Shown: positions 6,397 to 15,717 of the stretch, piece by piece
How positions within the stretch are numbered: position 1 is the first letter of the stretch
Layout of the letters: every line of letters begins with the position of its first letter
NCBI GenBank assembly: GCA_017628845.1
Contig: JAGBYI010000097.1
Span: forward strand, 1 to 46,777
Origin: Bacteroidaceae bacterium
GTDB taxonomy: Bacteria; Bacteroidota; Bacteroidia; Bacteroidales; Bacteroidaceae
Reading direction: 5' to 3'
Length of the DNA stretch: 46,777 bases
The notes under the pieces: generated by a model
Database searches by the model: none
What the model was told of the DNA's origin: nothing
Seen by the model: only the letters and a program-made list of their open reading frames with translations
Translations under genes and position numbers: made by a program

Positions 6397-7245
6397 TTAA
6401 TAGTTCGGGATATTGGTCTGAGCGCCACTGTAGATCCGACCGCCAGTAACAGTCACGTTCATCGTGGTAGCCGACAGACTCCGGTCGCTGTAACTGATGA
6501 CGCCTCCGTCAGCAGCGTATAGACCCGTACCATTGCCGGAGCCGGCAATCTCGCCCAGAGCGACCTTAGACCCGCCGGTAACGTAGATCGCGTAGTAGCC
6601 GCAATTGCTGATCGTGGTTTTCGTCATGTAACCGAAGATGTCCACCAAGGCTGACAAGACGCTGCCTGATTCAACCACAATGCCGGAAGTGTTGCCGGAC
6701 GAGCCATTAATCACGCAATCATTTCCGAACTGTACACAGCTACCCAACCGCACGTTCAAGGGTGTGCCACCCGCACTTGCCGATCGGGTGATGTTCACGT
6801 TAATGCGAACCAAAGAACTGGCAGTAACCTGAACGCCTCGCACTGTCACACTGGCACCGCTTGTACCGAGATCCACAATGCCGCCTTGGAAACCATACAA
6901 CTCTACGCGCTCTTCGTAGGTTCCTGCTGCGATGCTAATAGAAGCCATATGGCCATCCAGCCACTTCGGGAGGGAATCAACCGCCTTCTGAATGGTTGCA
7001 TACGGGGCGCCGCTTGTGCCGTCGCCAGTTGCGTCGCTGCCGCTCTTGGAAACATACACGATTACGTCGTCTGTCAGCGTGTACGCCTTCTGGTCGAACA
7101 GCAGCTTGTTGAGCGGAGTACCCTCCTCGATGGGCTGGTCCGCTCTCACCAGATCATATGTGTTTGTCTGTCCGCTTACCGGGGTCAGCGTCACTCGACC
7201 CGGATAAGTGGGAATCCGGTCAACGACCGGGGTTTTCAATGCCAT
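6397..7245 (-). CDS. Beta-helix tail protein (pectin lyase-like)
   Basis: This 282-residue protein has an N-terminal tail-adapter-like segment (residues 1-60: VVDRIPTYPGRVTL...PIEEGTPLNK). It is followed by the motif VYVSKSGSDATGDGTSGAPYATIQKAVDSLP, the usual entry to DUF1565/pectin-lyase right-handed beta helices. The rest is Gly/Ser/Thr-rich with repeating SVTVRGVQV-like rungs. Such proteins serve as tail spikes or short fibres that may bind or cleave host glycans; no catalytic residues can be assigned. It ends four bases after the start of the following intergenic gap to the fibre gene, consistent with one operon. Confidence 0.7.
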   Translation of the reverse strand: MALKTPVVDRIPTYPGRVTLTPVSGQTNTYDLVRADQPIEEGTPLNKLLFDQKAYTLTDDVIVYVSKSGSDATGDGTSGAPYATIQKAVDSLPKWLDGHMASISIAAGTYEERVELYGFQGGIVDLGTSGASVTVRGVQVTASSLVRINVNITRSASAGGTPLNVRLGSCVQFGNDCVINGSSGNTSGIVVESGSVLSALVDIFGYMTKTTISNCGYYAIYVTGGSKVALGEIAGSGNGTGLYAADGGVISYSDRSLSATTMNVTVTGGRIYSGAQTNIPNY

Positions 7246-7248
7246 AAA

Positions 7249-7716
7249 TCAAACCTCCCCAGCAAAAATGTCCCCGGAGAAAATCCAAGGCTTTTGTATT
7301 TTCGATGTTCCTGCATCAATGGCTTCCAGTATCTTCTCCAAATCGTTTGCCAGAAGATAATCAAACCGCTTTTCTGTGGTTGGCGTCTCTGGCGTTGAAC
7401 CCGGCACTGCGATAACCGACCGCAGCACAGCGACGTTCCCGAAGTATCGGTCGAAATCTGCCTTTGTCGGGATATCTCCGGCCTTCCAGTCGGCTTTTAC
7501 GCTCAGATGCGGATGCTGATACCCCAGAAACGTAAGGCGCGAGGAAAGAGCCTGTACCGCCGATTCCACACGGTTCATGTCGGTGTGCGAGTACCGACCT
7601 TTCATTTCCGACAGCCACTCGCTGCGTTCGCCCTCGTTCATGGCCACCCAGCCCTTGTCGTGCAAGGTTCTCCATCGAGCAACGTCCGCTTCGTTGCGAT
7701 CTGTAATCAGTTCCAC
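7249..7716 (-). CDS. Minor tail protein of unknown family
   Basis: This 155-residue protein starts with GTG after GGGGAGGTGTGAT. An N-terminal helical portion (MELITDRNEADVARWRTLHDKGWVAM...) is followed by a segment (WKAGDIPTKADFDRYFGNVAVLRSVI) that resembles the YomR/DUF-type tail proteins in Firmicutes phages carrying the W-x(2)-GDIPT motif. It lies between the large baseplate-like gene and the beta-helix protein, where baseplate-to-fibre adapters are found. The role is inferred from position. Confidence 0.55.
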   Translation of the reverse strand: MELITDRNEADVARWRTLHDKGWVAMNEGERSEWLSEMKGRYSHTDMNRVESAVQALSSRLTFLGYQHPHLSVKADWKAGDIPTKADFDRYFGNVAVLRSVIAVPGSTPETPTTEKRFDYLLANDLEKILEAIDAGTSKIQKPWIFSGDIFAGEV

Positions 7717-7719
7717 ACA

Positions 7720-9327
7720 TCACACCTCCCCGGAGTAGAACTCGTTGCTGCGGCGATCCGCCGACTTCAGGTCAATGGATGTCACACGCCCCACATACTT
7801 GCCACGGAAAGCACCACCTGTAGTAGAGAACGACACCTCGGTAACGCCGATGACGTTGGATGCGTACTTGCTGGTAACGATGATGTTATCCAGCACATCC
7901 AGCCGGACATCTGCCCGAAACTCGCCGGAGATGACCTTTCGATGCTCCAGCACTTTTTTCGTCCACTCACCGACCCGCAGTGCGTCAGCTTCTGTGCGAA
8001 GCATGGCGTTGCTGACCGTCTGCACCTCGCCGGTGCCGCCGGAAACTACGGTAGCGGTCTGGTCTTCGCCATACGACACAGCCACCGACTTCAGCGGTTT
8101 ACCCATCGTATATTCCGGGTGCGCATAGCTGTTGTGCGGCTCAATCATAAAGCCGGAGTATCTGTCCGACGTCGGCTCGATTCGCACGATGCCGTCCCGA
8201 TCCTGATAGAACACACAGCACCCGGCGTGAGCCACCAGTTGCAGAATCTGCGCAATGGTATACTCGTTGGTATCTGCCGATAGATTCGTGGAGTAGTTTT
8301 TCAGCACGTCAGCCAACACATATCGCTTAGACCCATCGTCCAGTAGAGACAACTCAGCTTGCTCCAATGCGCTTTGCGCGATGGCATACAGCGTTCCAGA
8401 ACGGGGGCCTGTGTAGATGCCACTCATAAACTCGATTGCATCACGGGCGGTAAAACTGGCCTCCATACCGTTTGACGGCGTAGACCACTCACTGAGCCAG
8501 AACGTGCCGCCCTTAATCCACTCCGTCGCACCGCCCACGGTCATGCCATAGCGCAGACGGATTTCCTGCTGTGTCAGCAGATAACGCTCAACGCCCTTGG
8601 GGTTCTCTGGGTTCCATCGGTTATCGTCGTTCCGCAGACGGAATGTAATGGCGCTTTTCGGCAGAGCCGCAGAGAGGAGATCCGCCGTCTGTGTGTGGTC
8701 AAACCCCAGAAGGTCGCTCTTGCCGTAGACTCGCTCGATGCCAAGAAACACGCCGACGCATCGCGCCCGGTGATAGGGGAGAGACCATCGCAGAATCTCT
8801 ATTGTGATGCGATTGTAAGAGGCGAGATCCATCCAAACAGCGGACACAGGCAAAGCGTTTCCGGTGACCGTCATCTGCGCAACCACCATATTGCTGTTGT
8901 AGGCTGTTACTCGGAAGTCCGTTGCCCATTCGTTGAAAGCGTCGCTCCATGTAATCGTGATGCCTGGAATCAATTCCGTGTGCTGCGTAGCGAGATTGAT
9001 GGTGATTTTGGGAGCGGTAGCAAACACGCCAGATGCATCGGAAAGTGCGCTGGACACATAGCCGGGGTCGATAGGTGTCTCGTCAAAGAACGAAACACCT
9101 CCGTCCAAGCCCCAGAGACCATGTTCCAGTGTGCCGTACCGCTCGCTGCTTTTGTGCGTACCATCCACCAGTGTCTCCGCCTCAGAAAACGCCGTCTCCA
9201 TCGTGGCAGAGGCGGTTGCATCCTGCTGCAGACCCGGCTCGGTGGCTCGATAGGTGAGTTCTACAAACATTTCCGGCAGCAGTGTGCCTTTGTGAGCATC
9301 CGCCCACCCGCTGGATACTGCAATCAT
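7720..9327 (-). CDS. Large tail tip/baseplate protein
   Basis: This 535-residue protein follows the distal-tail-like gene. N-terminal residues 1-110 mention no enzyme motif. The middle (residues about 220-310: RLRNDDNRWNPENPKG...EIRLRYGMTVGG) and C-terminal part (LRVGEWTKKVLEHRKVISGEFRADVRLDVLDNIIVTSKY) look like a tail-hub protein of the gp27/prophage-tail type, with beta-rich domains surrounding the tail tube. It probably forms the tail tip that attaches fibres. No lysozyme or peptidase domain is apparent. It is flanked by intergenic gaps of only a few bases. Confidence 0.65.
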   Translation of the reverse strand: MIAVSSGWADAHKGTLLPEMFVELTYRATEPGLQQDATASATMETAFSEAETLVDGTHKSSERYGTLEHGLWGLDGGVSFFDETPIDPGYVSSALSDASGVFATAPKITINLATQHTELIPGITITWSDAFNEWATDFRVTAYNSNMVVAQMTVTGNALPVSAVWMDLASYNRITIEILRWSLPYHRARCVGVFLGIERVYGKSDLLGFDHTQTADLLSAALPKSAITFRLRNDDNRWNPENPKGVERYLLTQQEIRLRYGMTVGGATEWIKGGTFWLSEWSTPSNGMEASFTARDAIEFMSGIYTGPRSGTLYAIAQSALEQAELSLLDDGSKRYVLADVLKNYSTNLSADTNEYTIAQILQLVAHAGCCVFYQDRDGIVRIEPTSDRYSGFMIEPHNSYAHPEYTMGKPLKSVAVSYGEDQTATVVSGGTGEVQTVSNAMLRTEADALRVGEWTKKVLEHRKVISGEFRADVRLDVLDNIIVTSKYASNVIGVTEVSFSTTGGAFRGKYVGRVTSIDLKSADRRSNEFYSGEV

Positions 9328-9330
9328 GGC

Positions 9331-9699
9331 TTACACCTCCACCAAACTGAGTTTCGGTTCAACCCAGCCCATTACCGCGCCGGTAGCGGGGTGTCTTCTC
9401 CACATCGAGGCTGATCTGTCCGAAACATACATTTGGCGCGTTGTATATGATGCGGTGGCTTGGTTGAAAAAAGTAACAGTAACATAGAACTTCTCGGTAA
9501 ATGGGCCGATGATGTTCGCCCATTGCTCAGCCGTAAGGTATCGCCATGATACCTCGATTTTGGCGACATCGTGTCGCACTACTGAACCAATTACTTTGCC
9601 CTGAACATTTCGGGCGGAATCGACTATAGTGGCCGTGTTTGCATCGTATTTGGACGGCTCCGGCCAAGCAACACCGTCCACAGAAATCAGTGCAGTCAT
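9331..9699 (-). CDS. Distal-tail-like small tail protein
   Basis: This protein has 122 residues when started at MTALISVDGVAWPEPSKY, where GAGAGGAGGG provides the ribosome site. Upstream in-frame codons run back into the homing endonuclease gene and are not used. The ISVDGVAWPEPSKYDANTATIVDSARNVQGKVIG segment and the later WRYLTAEQWANI resemble small beta-sandwich tail proteins that link tube and tip. It is separated from the tape measure gene by a homing endonuclease insertion. Confidence 0.6.
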   Translation of the reverse strand: MTALISVDGVAWPEPSKYDANTATIVDSARNVQGKVIGSVVRHDVAKIEVSWRYLTAEQWANIIGPFTEKFYVTVTFFNQATASYTTRQMYVSDRSASMWRRHPATGAVMGWVEPKLSLVEV

Positions 9700-9716
9700 A
9701 GGTTCAAGCCCTCCTC

Positions 9717-10394
9717 TCACAGTGTTTTCCAGTGCTTGCGTGCTGTTGTTTTGAGCCGACCAGCACAACAAGCGGAAATGGACCCCGGCGTTGTGTTATA
9801 AGCTCTCGCGGCCTCTGTCATGCTTTGGAACACTTCTCCGGTTTCAACGCATACGACGCGCTTCCAACGCTTGCCGGGATAGCTATCAATCAAACCGACC
9901 AATCGCTCTGGAGAAAAACTGTCGGCGTAGATCCACACGCAGTCGGCAGTGAGCGGAAATCCTCGTTTTAAGCTACGCAGAATTGAGGAATGGCTACACC
10001 CTGTCGCGCGACACGCTTCACCAATGCCGTGATATCCATTCACCATGCTTCCGTCTAAGCGAAACTGGTATATCAGTCTGGACTTTGGGTTGTTAACACC
10101 GCATCGTCCGCGCATGGAAACATTTCCGCCCTCCTTGAGGTTGTACCCATGTGGAAAAAGCGTGTTCAGCTCTTTGATCCAGAACGCTTCTTTTTCGTCC
10201 AGTTCGGTCGCGGTTTCCGCTGTATCTATGATTTTTACAGAGAAGTTTTCGGGGCCGTATTTTTGGATAGCCCGATGAAAGTAATTGTTATCTTTCACCC
10301 GACAATGGTCTTTCCATCGCTCTTTCAGGGGGCGAATGGTTTGACCAACATATCGCTTGCCGTTCACCATGTTTGTTGCAAGGTAAATAATCAT
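9717..10394 (-). CDS. GIY-YIG homing endonuclease with NUMOD modules
   Basis: This 225-residue protein has residues 1-85 as a GIY-YIG nuclease domain (IIYLATNMVNGKRYVGQTIRPLKERWKDH, then the YGPENFSVKIID block). The C-terminal part has NUMOD-type DNA-binding repeats, including SYPGKRWKRVVCVETGEVFQSMTEAARAY followed by a small helical DNA-recognition segment. It interrupts the tape measure to distal tail junction without breaking either gene and has its own ribosome site. These genes spread by cutting the allele that lacks them. No intron or intein boundary is evident, so it is a free-standing element. Confidence 0.88.
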   Translation of the reverse strand: MIIYLATNMVNGKRYVGQTIRPLKERWKDHCRVKDNNYFHRAIQKYGPENFSVKIIDTAETATELDEKEAFWIKELNTLFPHGYNLKEGGNVSMRGRCGVNNPKSRLIYQFRLDGSMVNGYHGIGEACRATGCSHSSILRSLKRGFPLTADCVWIYADSFSPERLVGLIDSYPGKRWKRVVCVETGEVFQSMTEAARAYNTTPGSISACCAGRLKTTARKHWKTL

Positions 10395-10432
10395 TCAAAC
10401 CACCCCTCTCCTAAAAGTGGCGCTCACGGCGC

Positions 10433-13400
10433 TCAGTATGCGTAGCCAAGCTGATTGCCCATGAGAGACAAACCACGCTCAGACTCCACTTTTTTCATGC
10501 TGGAATAAATCTGCTTGCCGTCCAGATACACGTTCACGCTCTGGCTCTGACCACCGCTCGTCGCGTTCATAGCCGCAACCACGGCACTATAAACACCGGC
10601 AGCGATACCTTCCACAATCTGCTGATTGTTGGCCACCACAGATTTCCCGTTACCAAACCTACCGGCGATCTCGCCGTGATTCATGGTAAACAGACCGTCC
10701 TCGATGAAACCGCCTTTCTCGAACCGCTGAGTAATCGTCGGAATGGTGAACAACTGGACGCTGCCACCGGGGAAAATCTCTTTACCGGCAATCGTCAGTC
10801 CGTCCCAACTGAAATTCAGTTTGGAGTTCAGCCAACCGATAAACTTATTCAGCATATCAATGCCGGAGTTCAGCATATTCTTGATGGTCTGCGTGAAACC
10901 TTCCTTGAGGTTCTTGAACTGGTCGACCCAGTAAGTCAAAGTAAACTTAGGGGCAACGTTGCCGTTCCACCACGCTTTTACCATGTCCCATGTCAGGCGA
11001 ATCTTTTCCATCACGCCCTGACGGATGGAATCAAACATATCTGCCCAGTATTTCTTTGTGAACTTCGGCGCGATATTGGTGTTGAACCACCCCTTGATGT
11101 CAGACCACAGGTCTTTGCAACGCTGGATAACGCCCTTTGCAAATTCCTCTACAGACTTGAACACCCGCTCCGGCATACCGGCGAACCACTCCACGATCGC
11201 GTCAATCATGTCCGGTACGATAGAATGACCAACCAGCTCATCCCAAAGCTCGACAAACCAGTCAATGACACCCTCGACGAACTTCACCACTGCGCCAATC
11301 GTCATGTCGTACAGACCAACGAACAGATCCACCACACCCATGACGGTATCTTTCGCAGCCTCCCACGCGCCGGAGAAATCGCCCGTCAGAAGGTTGGCGA
11401 CAATTCGCACAACGCCCGTCACAATCTCTACGATGCCGCTAACGGCCTGAACAAAACCCTCGATGATAGCCACAACGGAAGAAAACGCTCCAGCGACCAC
11501 ACTTGCAACGACGTGGAAGATAATACCGCCGACCGTTTCAATCGCCGTACCAAAACCTTCGAACAGGCGCTTGAAGAAATCGATTTTGTCCAGTTCCTCG
11601 AAGATGCTGGAGAACAGTCCGGTAACAGGGGAGAGCGCGTCTGTGATTTTGTTCCAGCTTTCCTTGATGGACTCCAGCTTGGGAACGATGTTGGTCTCGA
11701 AAAACGCCTTGGCTACGTTGACAACAGACTCCCAGTTTTCATACAGGTAGTAGACCACAGAACCGATGGCGGCGATGATTCCAACGGCAACCGCCCACAC
11801 AGGCAGACCAAGGAAGCCAGCCACAGCTTGCACCGCTGTGCCGAGAGGCGCGAACCACTTCACAACAGCAGACACGGCGTTCGCCAAGTTCGGGAACGTA
11901 GCAGCCAGCGTACCGCCCAGACCTGCGCCTTCCTTCAACAGCGCAACAAACGTCTGTAGTCCGCCAAACAAGCCGCCCAGCTTCGATACCGCCGTGCTAA
12001 TTCCGCTCCATACAGTGACAAGACCGCCCCACGTTTTCGTGATACCCAGAAGCGCGTTCAGCACTCTGATGGCCTTGGCGAAAGCGAAAATAGCGCCAAC
12101 CGATCCAACAACCGAAAGCATGATTTTATGCTCCTCGGCAAAATCCTTGATTTTCTGCTTCAGCTCGGCGACCTTCTGACTGGCCTGTTCGAACACCTTC
12201 TCGTTCCACAAGGTGTCGAGATCCATACCAGCGAAAGCGTTACCGTTGCCAGCGGCGCCGGCAGCACCAGGGCCGGAACTTCCGCTGTTGGGATCGATAA
12301 CGTTCAGTTCATCGAAGCCCATTGTGTAATGCTTCAGCTTTTTCGCTTCAGCAGCGGCTCCGCTCAGACCGTTCGCAACACCCTCAGCGCCCTCGCCGAG
12401 GCTTTCCATGCCGGTCGCCGGAGTACGCCAGTCAATCTGGAACAATTCGATGCCAAACAGCCCCGCGATATGGCGAACGCCGTCAGTGACGATTTCGACA
12501 AACGCCGTGATATACGGAATCACGAGTTCCAGAACGGGGATGAACAACTGACCGAACGCCTGAGACAGCGTCTTAACGCTCTGGGTCAGACTACGGATAG
12601 CACCCTCGGCCGTTTTCATCTCTGCGGCGTATACGCCAACGTAGCTTCTGGCATGAGCTTGGTCGACCAGCGTGAGGTATCTCAGGTAGGTTTTCTCAGC
12701 CATAGTGGCCTTCTCGATGTTCACCGCCAGACCGTGCCGTGCAGCCGTTTCCTTGAGTGTGGACTCAATGACAGAGAAGCCCGCTCTCTGGATGCTTTCA
12801 GTTTCGCCGCCGATGGTAGAGCGAACGGCGTCCATCGCCTCTTCCAGTGAACTGAATACGTCGCCTGTACCAGCCCAAATGTCATATGCCAACTCGGTAA
12901 AGCCGACCGCCATAGTGGCTGCGTCTTTCTGAGCAACACCGAAACCACGCATCATGTCGGCGAACAGGGAACTGTAACTCATGAACTGCTGTTCATTGAT
13001 GCCCAGCACCGCGTTTAGCTTCTGAACATATGCCAGATACTCTTCCGCGCTGTCACCCATAGACCGCCCGAAACGCGCCTGAACACTATCCCACTGGATG
13101 GCGTCGTTCAGCACCTTTGCGATCGCATCCTGAATGCCGTGCATCATGCCAAACACGTTAGACAGGTTCTCATAGACAGTCATGAGATTCAAGCTCTGGG
13201 TGTTCAGCGCACCGCCGTGAGCCTGTGTGGACTTCGTGACAGACTTGTTTGCGCTGTCCAGCCTCTTAACAGCGGTCACGCACTTGCTGACCTGTGGAGG
13301 CAGCTTGGCGAAGCCCTTGCTGATTTTATCAATCTGCGTAGCCAGAGGGCTCAAGCCGGTTGCCAGCATTTTCATTTTCGATGCGAACTGCGTAATCTCC

Positions 13401-13714
13401 GCCGTGTCGAGACTCTGCGTGACGGCCGGCAGCTTCTTCAGTTCGTTAATCGCACTCCGCAAGCCATCCAGCTTCGGGAGCGCCGCCAGACTGGACAGCG
13501 ACTTGGACATGGCAGACAGGTGGGACATCGTGCTGATGTTGGTCTTCATGTTGCCCAGCGCGCCGTTCAGCCGCTCCAGAGAGTTCACGATTTTCGTGAC
13601 CTTGGCGTTTTGGTTCAGGTTGCCCAGTTCTCTCGCCAAGTCGCCGATATTTTTTGCTGCGCTCCCGGCGCTGGATCTGATTTGTATATCAAGACTATCG
13701 ATGGTCACCGACAT
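10433..13714 (-). CDS. Tail tape measure protein
   Basis: At 1093 residues this is the largest gene in the window. Residues 1-420 are helical and rich in Leu/Lys/Ser (for example NIGDLARELGNLNQNAKVTKIV). Residues about 540-820 contain several hydrophobic helices (AVAVGIIAAIGSVVYYL; VASVVAGAFSSVVAIIEGF), typical of tape measures that insert in the membrane during DNA ejection. Near 870-960 a repeated motif appears (NTNIAPKFTKKYWADMF and GNVAPKFTLTYWVDQF). Length sets the tail length; at about 0.15 nm per residue this predicts a tail near 160 nm, a siphophage value. Confidence 0.92.
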   Translation of the reverse strand: MSVTIDSLDIQIRSSAGSAAKNIGDLARELGNLNQNAKVTKIVNSLERLNGALGNMKTNISTMSHLSAMSKSLSSLAALPKLDGLRSAINELKKLPAVTQSLDTAEITQFASKMKMLATGLSPLATQIDKISKGFAKLPPQVSKCVTAVKRLDSANKSVTKSTQAHGGALNTQSLNLMTVYENLSNVFGMMHGIQDAIAKVLNDAIQWDSVQARFGRSMGDSAEEYLAYVQKLNAVLGINEQQFMSYSSLFADMMRGFGVAQKDAATMAVGFTELAYDIWAGTGDVFSSLEEAMDAVRSTIGGETESIQRAGFSVIESTLKETAARHGLAVNIEKATMAEKTYLRYLTLVDQAHARSYVGVYAAEMKTAEGAIRSLTQSVKTLSQAFGQLFIPVLELVIPYITAFVEIVTDGVRHIAGLFGIELFQIDWRTPATGMESLGEGAEGVANGLSGAAAEAKKLKHYTMGFDELNVIDPNSGSSGPGAAGAAGNGNAFAGMDLDTLWNEKVFEQASQKVAELKQKIKDFAEEHKIMLSVVGSVGAIFAFAKAIRVLNALLGITKTWGGLVTVWSGISTAVSKLGGLFGGLQTFVALLKEGAGLGGTLAATFPNLANAVSAVVKWFAPLGTAVQAVAGFLGLPVWAVAVGIIAAIGSVVYYLYENWESVVNVAKAFFETNIVPKLESIKESWNKITDALSPVTGLFSSIFEELDKIDFFKRLFEGFGTAIETVGGIIFHVVASVVAGAFSSVVAIIEGFVQAVSGIVEIVTGVVRIVANLLTGDFSGAWEAAKDTVMGVVDLFVGLYDMTIGAVVKFVEGVIDWFVELWDELVGHSIVPDMIDAIVEWFAGMPERVFKSVEEFAKGVIQRCKDLWSDIKGWFNTNIAPKFTKKYWADMFDSIRQGVMEKIRLTWDMVKAWWNGNVAPKFTLTYWVDQFKNLKEGFTQTIKNMLNSGIDMLNKFIGWLNSKLNFSWDGLTIAGKEIFPGGSVQLFTIPTITQRFEKGGFIEDGLFTMNHGEIAGRFGNGKSVVANNQQIVEGIAAGVYSAVVAAMNATSGGQSQSVNVYLDGKQIYSSMKKVESERGLSLMGNQLGYAY

Positions 13715-13732
13715 ACAAACACCTCCTTACCG

Positions 13733-14131
13733 TTAGCCTCGGAAAATCGCTCCGTTTCTGTCTACCACAGCCTCGTATGTTGCGGTGATGCAGTAGACCT
13801 CGGAGTTATAAATAGCCGGGGTGGTGGTGTACGTTGCCGCAAACAGCCCCAGCCCCTGTAACACGCCGTCCAGATGTGCGTAGATTTCTCTCGCATGACG
13901 GCGCTTGCCGGATTTCAAATTGCTGAACACCTGCACCCGGTATGTCACACGGGCATACTTATTGCTCGATGCACTGTCCAGATGGGTGGGAACATTGCCG
14001 ATCTCGTCAATGGTCACAGTAGGGAAGTGGGTGGGGGATGAGACATACTCTCCCACAACCTTGATGCCCTCATATGCAGAACGGAGGTCTGTGGCCACCG
14101 CATTAAAAATCTCATTGCTGAAATCTATCAC
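13733..14131 (-). CDS. Tail terminator-like protein
   Basis: This 132-residue protein begins MIDFSNEIFNAVATDLRSAYEGIKVVGEYVSSPTHFPTVTIDEIGN. The combination of a helical start, an FPTVTIDE strand and a later YRVQVFSNLKSGKRRHAREIYAHLDGVL helix is typical of small tail-terminator/completion proteins that cap the tail tube. It overlaps the HK97-gp10-like gene by 4 bp and precedes the tape measure gene. The assignment is by pattern and place. Confidence 0.65.
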   Translation of the reverse strand: MIDFSNEIFNAVATDLRSAYEGIKVVGEYVSSPTHFPTVTIDEIGNVPTHLDSASSNKYARVTYRVQVFSNLKSGKRRHAREIYAHLDGVLQGLGLFAATYTTTPAIYNSEVYCITATYEAVVDRNGAIFRG

Positions 14132-14634
14132 GAACCAAAAACCTCCCTTGCAATCATCGTCAATTCGTATGTCATTGCCTGTACAGCACCGTACATCGCC
14201 ATCGCCGGGGGATTACCGTGCGACTTCTTGCCGTGCTTGTAATACCAGCCGTTCGGGTCGTTCCAGTGACCCTTGCCGCCAAGCTCCTCGCTCGTCGACC
14301 AAGTGCCGGGCCCCAAGCCATGCTTGCCAGCCTCCGGGTGTCCGTAACCCATCGCATTACCAGAACCAAATTCGATAAACGCCACCGCCGTGCCTTCGGC
14401 GTAAATCGTAGCCGTGGTGCCCTGTGAATCTACACGAACTTCCACATCGTTTTCGCCGTCGTACCGAGCGCCTGTGAAACGAAGTTCGGCAACCGTGGCA
14501 CCGCGTTTCGCCAGCTTCTCCACGAGTTCTTCGGACTTCTTCTCCACCCAATCGGCGTAGTCGCGCAGTTCCTGAGCGGCTTTTTCGATGTTTTCCGCAG
14601 AGAGACCGTCCAACCGAATGACCTTATTAGCCAT
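14128..14634 (-). CDS. HK97 gp10-like head-tail joining protein
   Basis: This 168-residue protein has a helical N-terminus (LSAENIEKAAQELRDYADWVEKKSEELVEKLAKRG), a strand-rich centre with the gp10-like AFIEFGSGNAMG motif, and a Gly/His/Trp-rich loop (GHPEAGKHGLGPGTW...GKGHWNDPNGWYYKHG). The C-terminal part (PPAMAMYGAVQAM) is the usual end helix of the HK97-gp10 family. Such proteins sit at the head-tail interface. It overlaps both neighbours by a few bases. Confidence 0.75.
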   Translation of the reverse strand: MANKVIRLDGLSAENIEKAAQELRDYADWVEKKSEELVEKLAKRGATVAELRFTGARYDGENDVEVRVDSQGTTATIYAEGTAVAFIEFGSGNAMGYGHPEAGKHGLGPGTWSTSEELGGKGHWNDPNGWYYKHGKKSHGNPPAMAMYGAVQAMTYELTMIAREVFGS

Positions 14635-14995
14635 GAGGCGTCACCTCTCGCAGAGCCACCAGAAAACCATTCTTGCTGTCTGCCACCTTGGCCACAACGT
14701 AATTGTTGTCGTCTCCGGCAGCGTTGGGTTCCTTGTTGAACCACACGCGGCAGCCTTCCGTCAGTACGCACTCGTTACCGGCAATGCTCACCGTTCGGCT
14801 GTACTCCGTCTGAGATCCGAAAACCTCCACGGCTTCCTGACCAGCGTTGGCACTGACGTTCGCCCGGAGGTAGAGGGGGGAGGAAAAGACCGCCTCTACC
14901 TCCAGAGTGTCGTTGCCGTACTCGTCGAGAATTGGTGTACTGCCAGCCGGGGTTGCGTACCACAGACCCCGCTTGTTTCGAATCAAATCACGCAT
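14627..14995 (-). CDS. Head-closure/minor capsid protein
   Basis: The sequence of this 122-residue protein (MRDLIRNKRGLWYATPAGSTPILDEYGNDTLEVEAVFSSPLYLRANVSANAGQEAVEVFGSQTEYSRTVSIAG) fits small beta-barrel head-closure proteins of Firmicutes siphophages that follow the gp6-like connector. The gene overlaps the connector upstream and the gp10-like gene downstream, so the order connector, closure, gp10, terminator is intact here. No enzyme motif is present. Confidence 0.65.
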   Translation of the reverse strand: MRDLIRNKRGLWYATPAGSTPILDEYGNDTLEVEAVFSSPLYLRANVSANAGQEAVEVFGSQTEYSRTVSIAGNECVLTEGCRVWFNKEPNAAGDDNNYVVAKVADSKNGFLVALREVTPHG

Positions 14996-15311
14996 TGCTG
15001 CTCACGCTCCCTACGTGCGGCATAATTCTCGCAAGCAGTGCAGACTTCTCCGGCCAGCTACGAGAGATCCCGTTCTCGCTATGTCCGGTCTGACCCTCCG
15101 CGCCGCGCTTGGAGTACAGTTCCGCCGCCAGTTGAATCTGAATCCGCTCATATCGGAACGGCACAACCGTCCCATCGGGATACCCATATGGATACATTCG
15201 GTTCAGAACCAACGCCTCTGCATCCGCCAGCACGTTGTCCAGCACCTCGTCGGTGTCGGTGTCAGGTGCCAGCGTAGCTGCCAGCGCCGTTCTTTTCTCA
15301 GCATTCGTCAT
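14988..15311 (-). CDS. Head-tail connector (gp6-like)
   Basis: In this 107-residue, mostly helical protein, the run DTDTDEVLDNVLADAEALVLNRMYPYGYPDGTVVPFRYERIQIQLAAELYSKRGAEGQTGHSENGISRSW matches the phage gp6-like head-tail connector family, which forms a ring below the portal. The GAEGQ-SHSENGISRSW type ending is highly typical. The ATG follows TAGGAGGGAGAACCC. It starts within the end of the frameshifted tail chaperone gene. Confidence 0.82.
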   Translation of the reverse strand: MTNAEKRTALAATLAPDTDTDEVLDNVLADAEALVLNRMYPYGYPDGTVVPFRYERIQIQLAAELYSKRGAEGQTGHSENGISRSWPEKSALLARIMPHVGSVSSNA

Positions 15312-15717
15312 GGGTTCTCCCTCCTAATCTCGTATTCACTTGGAGCGACCGCGCCATAAACGCCGCCTTCATGCGCTCCATTCTCGCTTTTTCCTCGCGT
15401 TCCCGACGTTCTCGCTGCTCATCCACAGTGATGGGGAACGGCTCTGCCGGGTATGGGTGTTTCTGACCCTTGGAGAACATATTGCCGACCGTCGCACTCA
15501 GCGCTTCAGCCGTGTACATACCCTCCAGCCACAGTTCCTCGTTCTTTCGCCGCTTCCTTATGGCATCCGCCTTGCGATAAGCTATCGCCAGCTCCGGCTC
15601 GTCGATCCAGAACTGTGTCCACGTCATGCCCATGGCCAGATACGCCGGAAAAACCTCTTCAAAAAATTCGGTGAATGATTTTTGGGGCGAGGTTACTTCA
15701 CCATCGCCCAGCTCACG
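15298..15717 (-). CDS. Tail assembly chaperone, frameshift (GT-type) extension
   Basis: This reading frame has no start with a plausible ribosome site, but it is open without a stop back to the slippery heptamer GGGAAAC (minus strand, 15717-15723) inside the upstream chaperone gene. A -1 shift there would give 102 residues of the upstream protein plus 139 of this frame (beginning RELGDGEVTSPQKS and continuing through WTQFWIDEPELAIAYRKADAIRKRRKNEELW), in total 241 residues. This mirrors lambda G/GT, in which the shifted form recruits the tape measure. The first ATG (15633) lacks a ribosome site. Confidence 0.85.
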   Translation of the reverse strand, partial: RELGDGEVTSPQKSFTEFFEEVFPAYLAMGMTWTQFWIDEPELAIAYRKADAIRKRRKNEELWLEGMYTAEALSATVGNMFSKGQKHPYPAEPFPITVDEQRERREREEKARMERMKAAFMARSLQVNTRLGGRTHDEC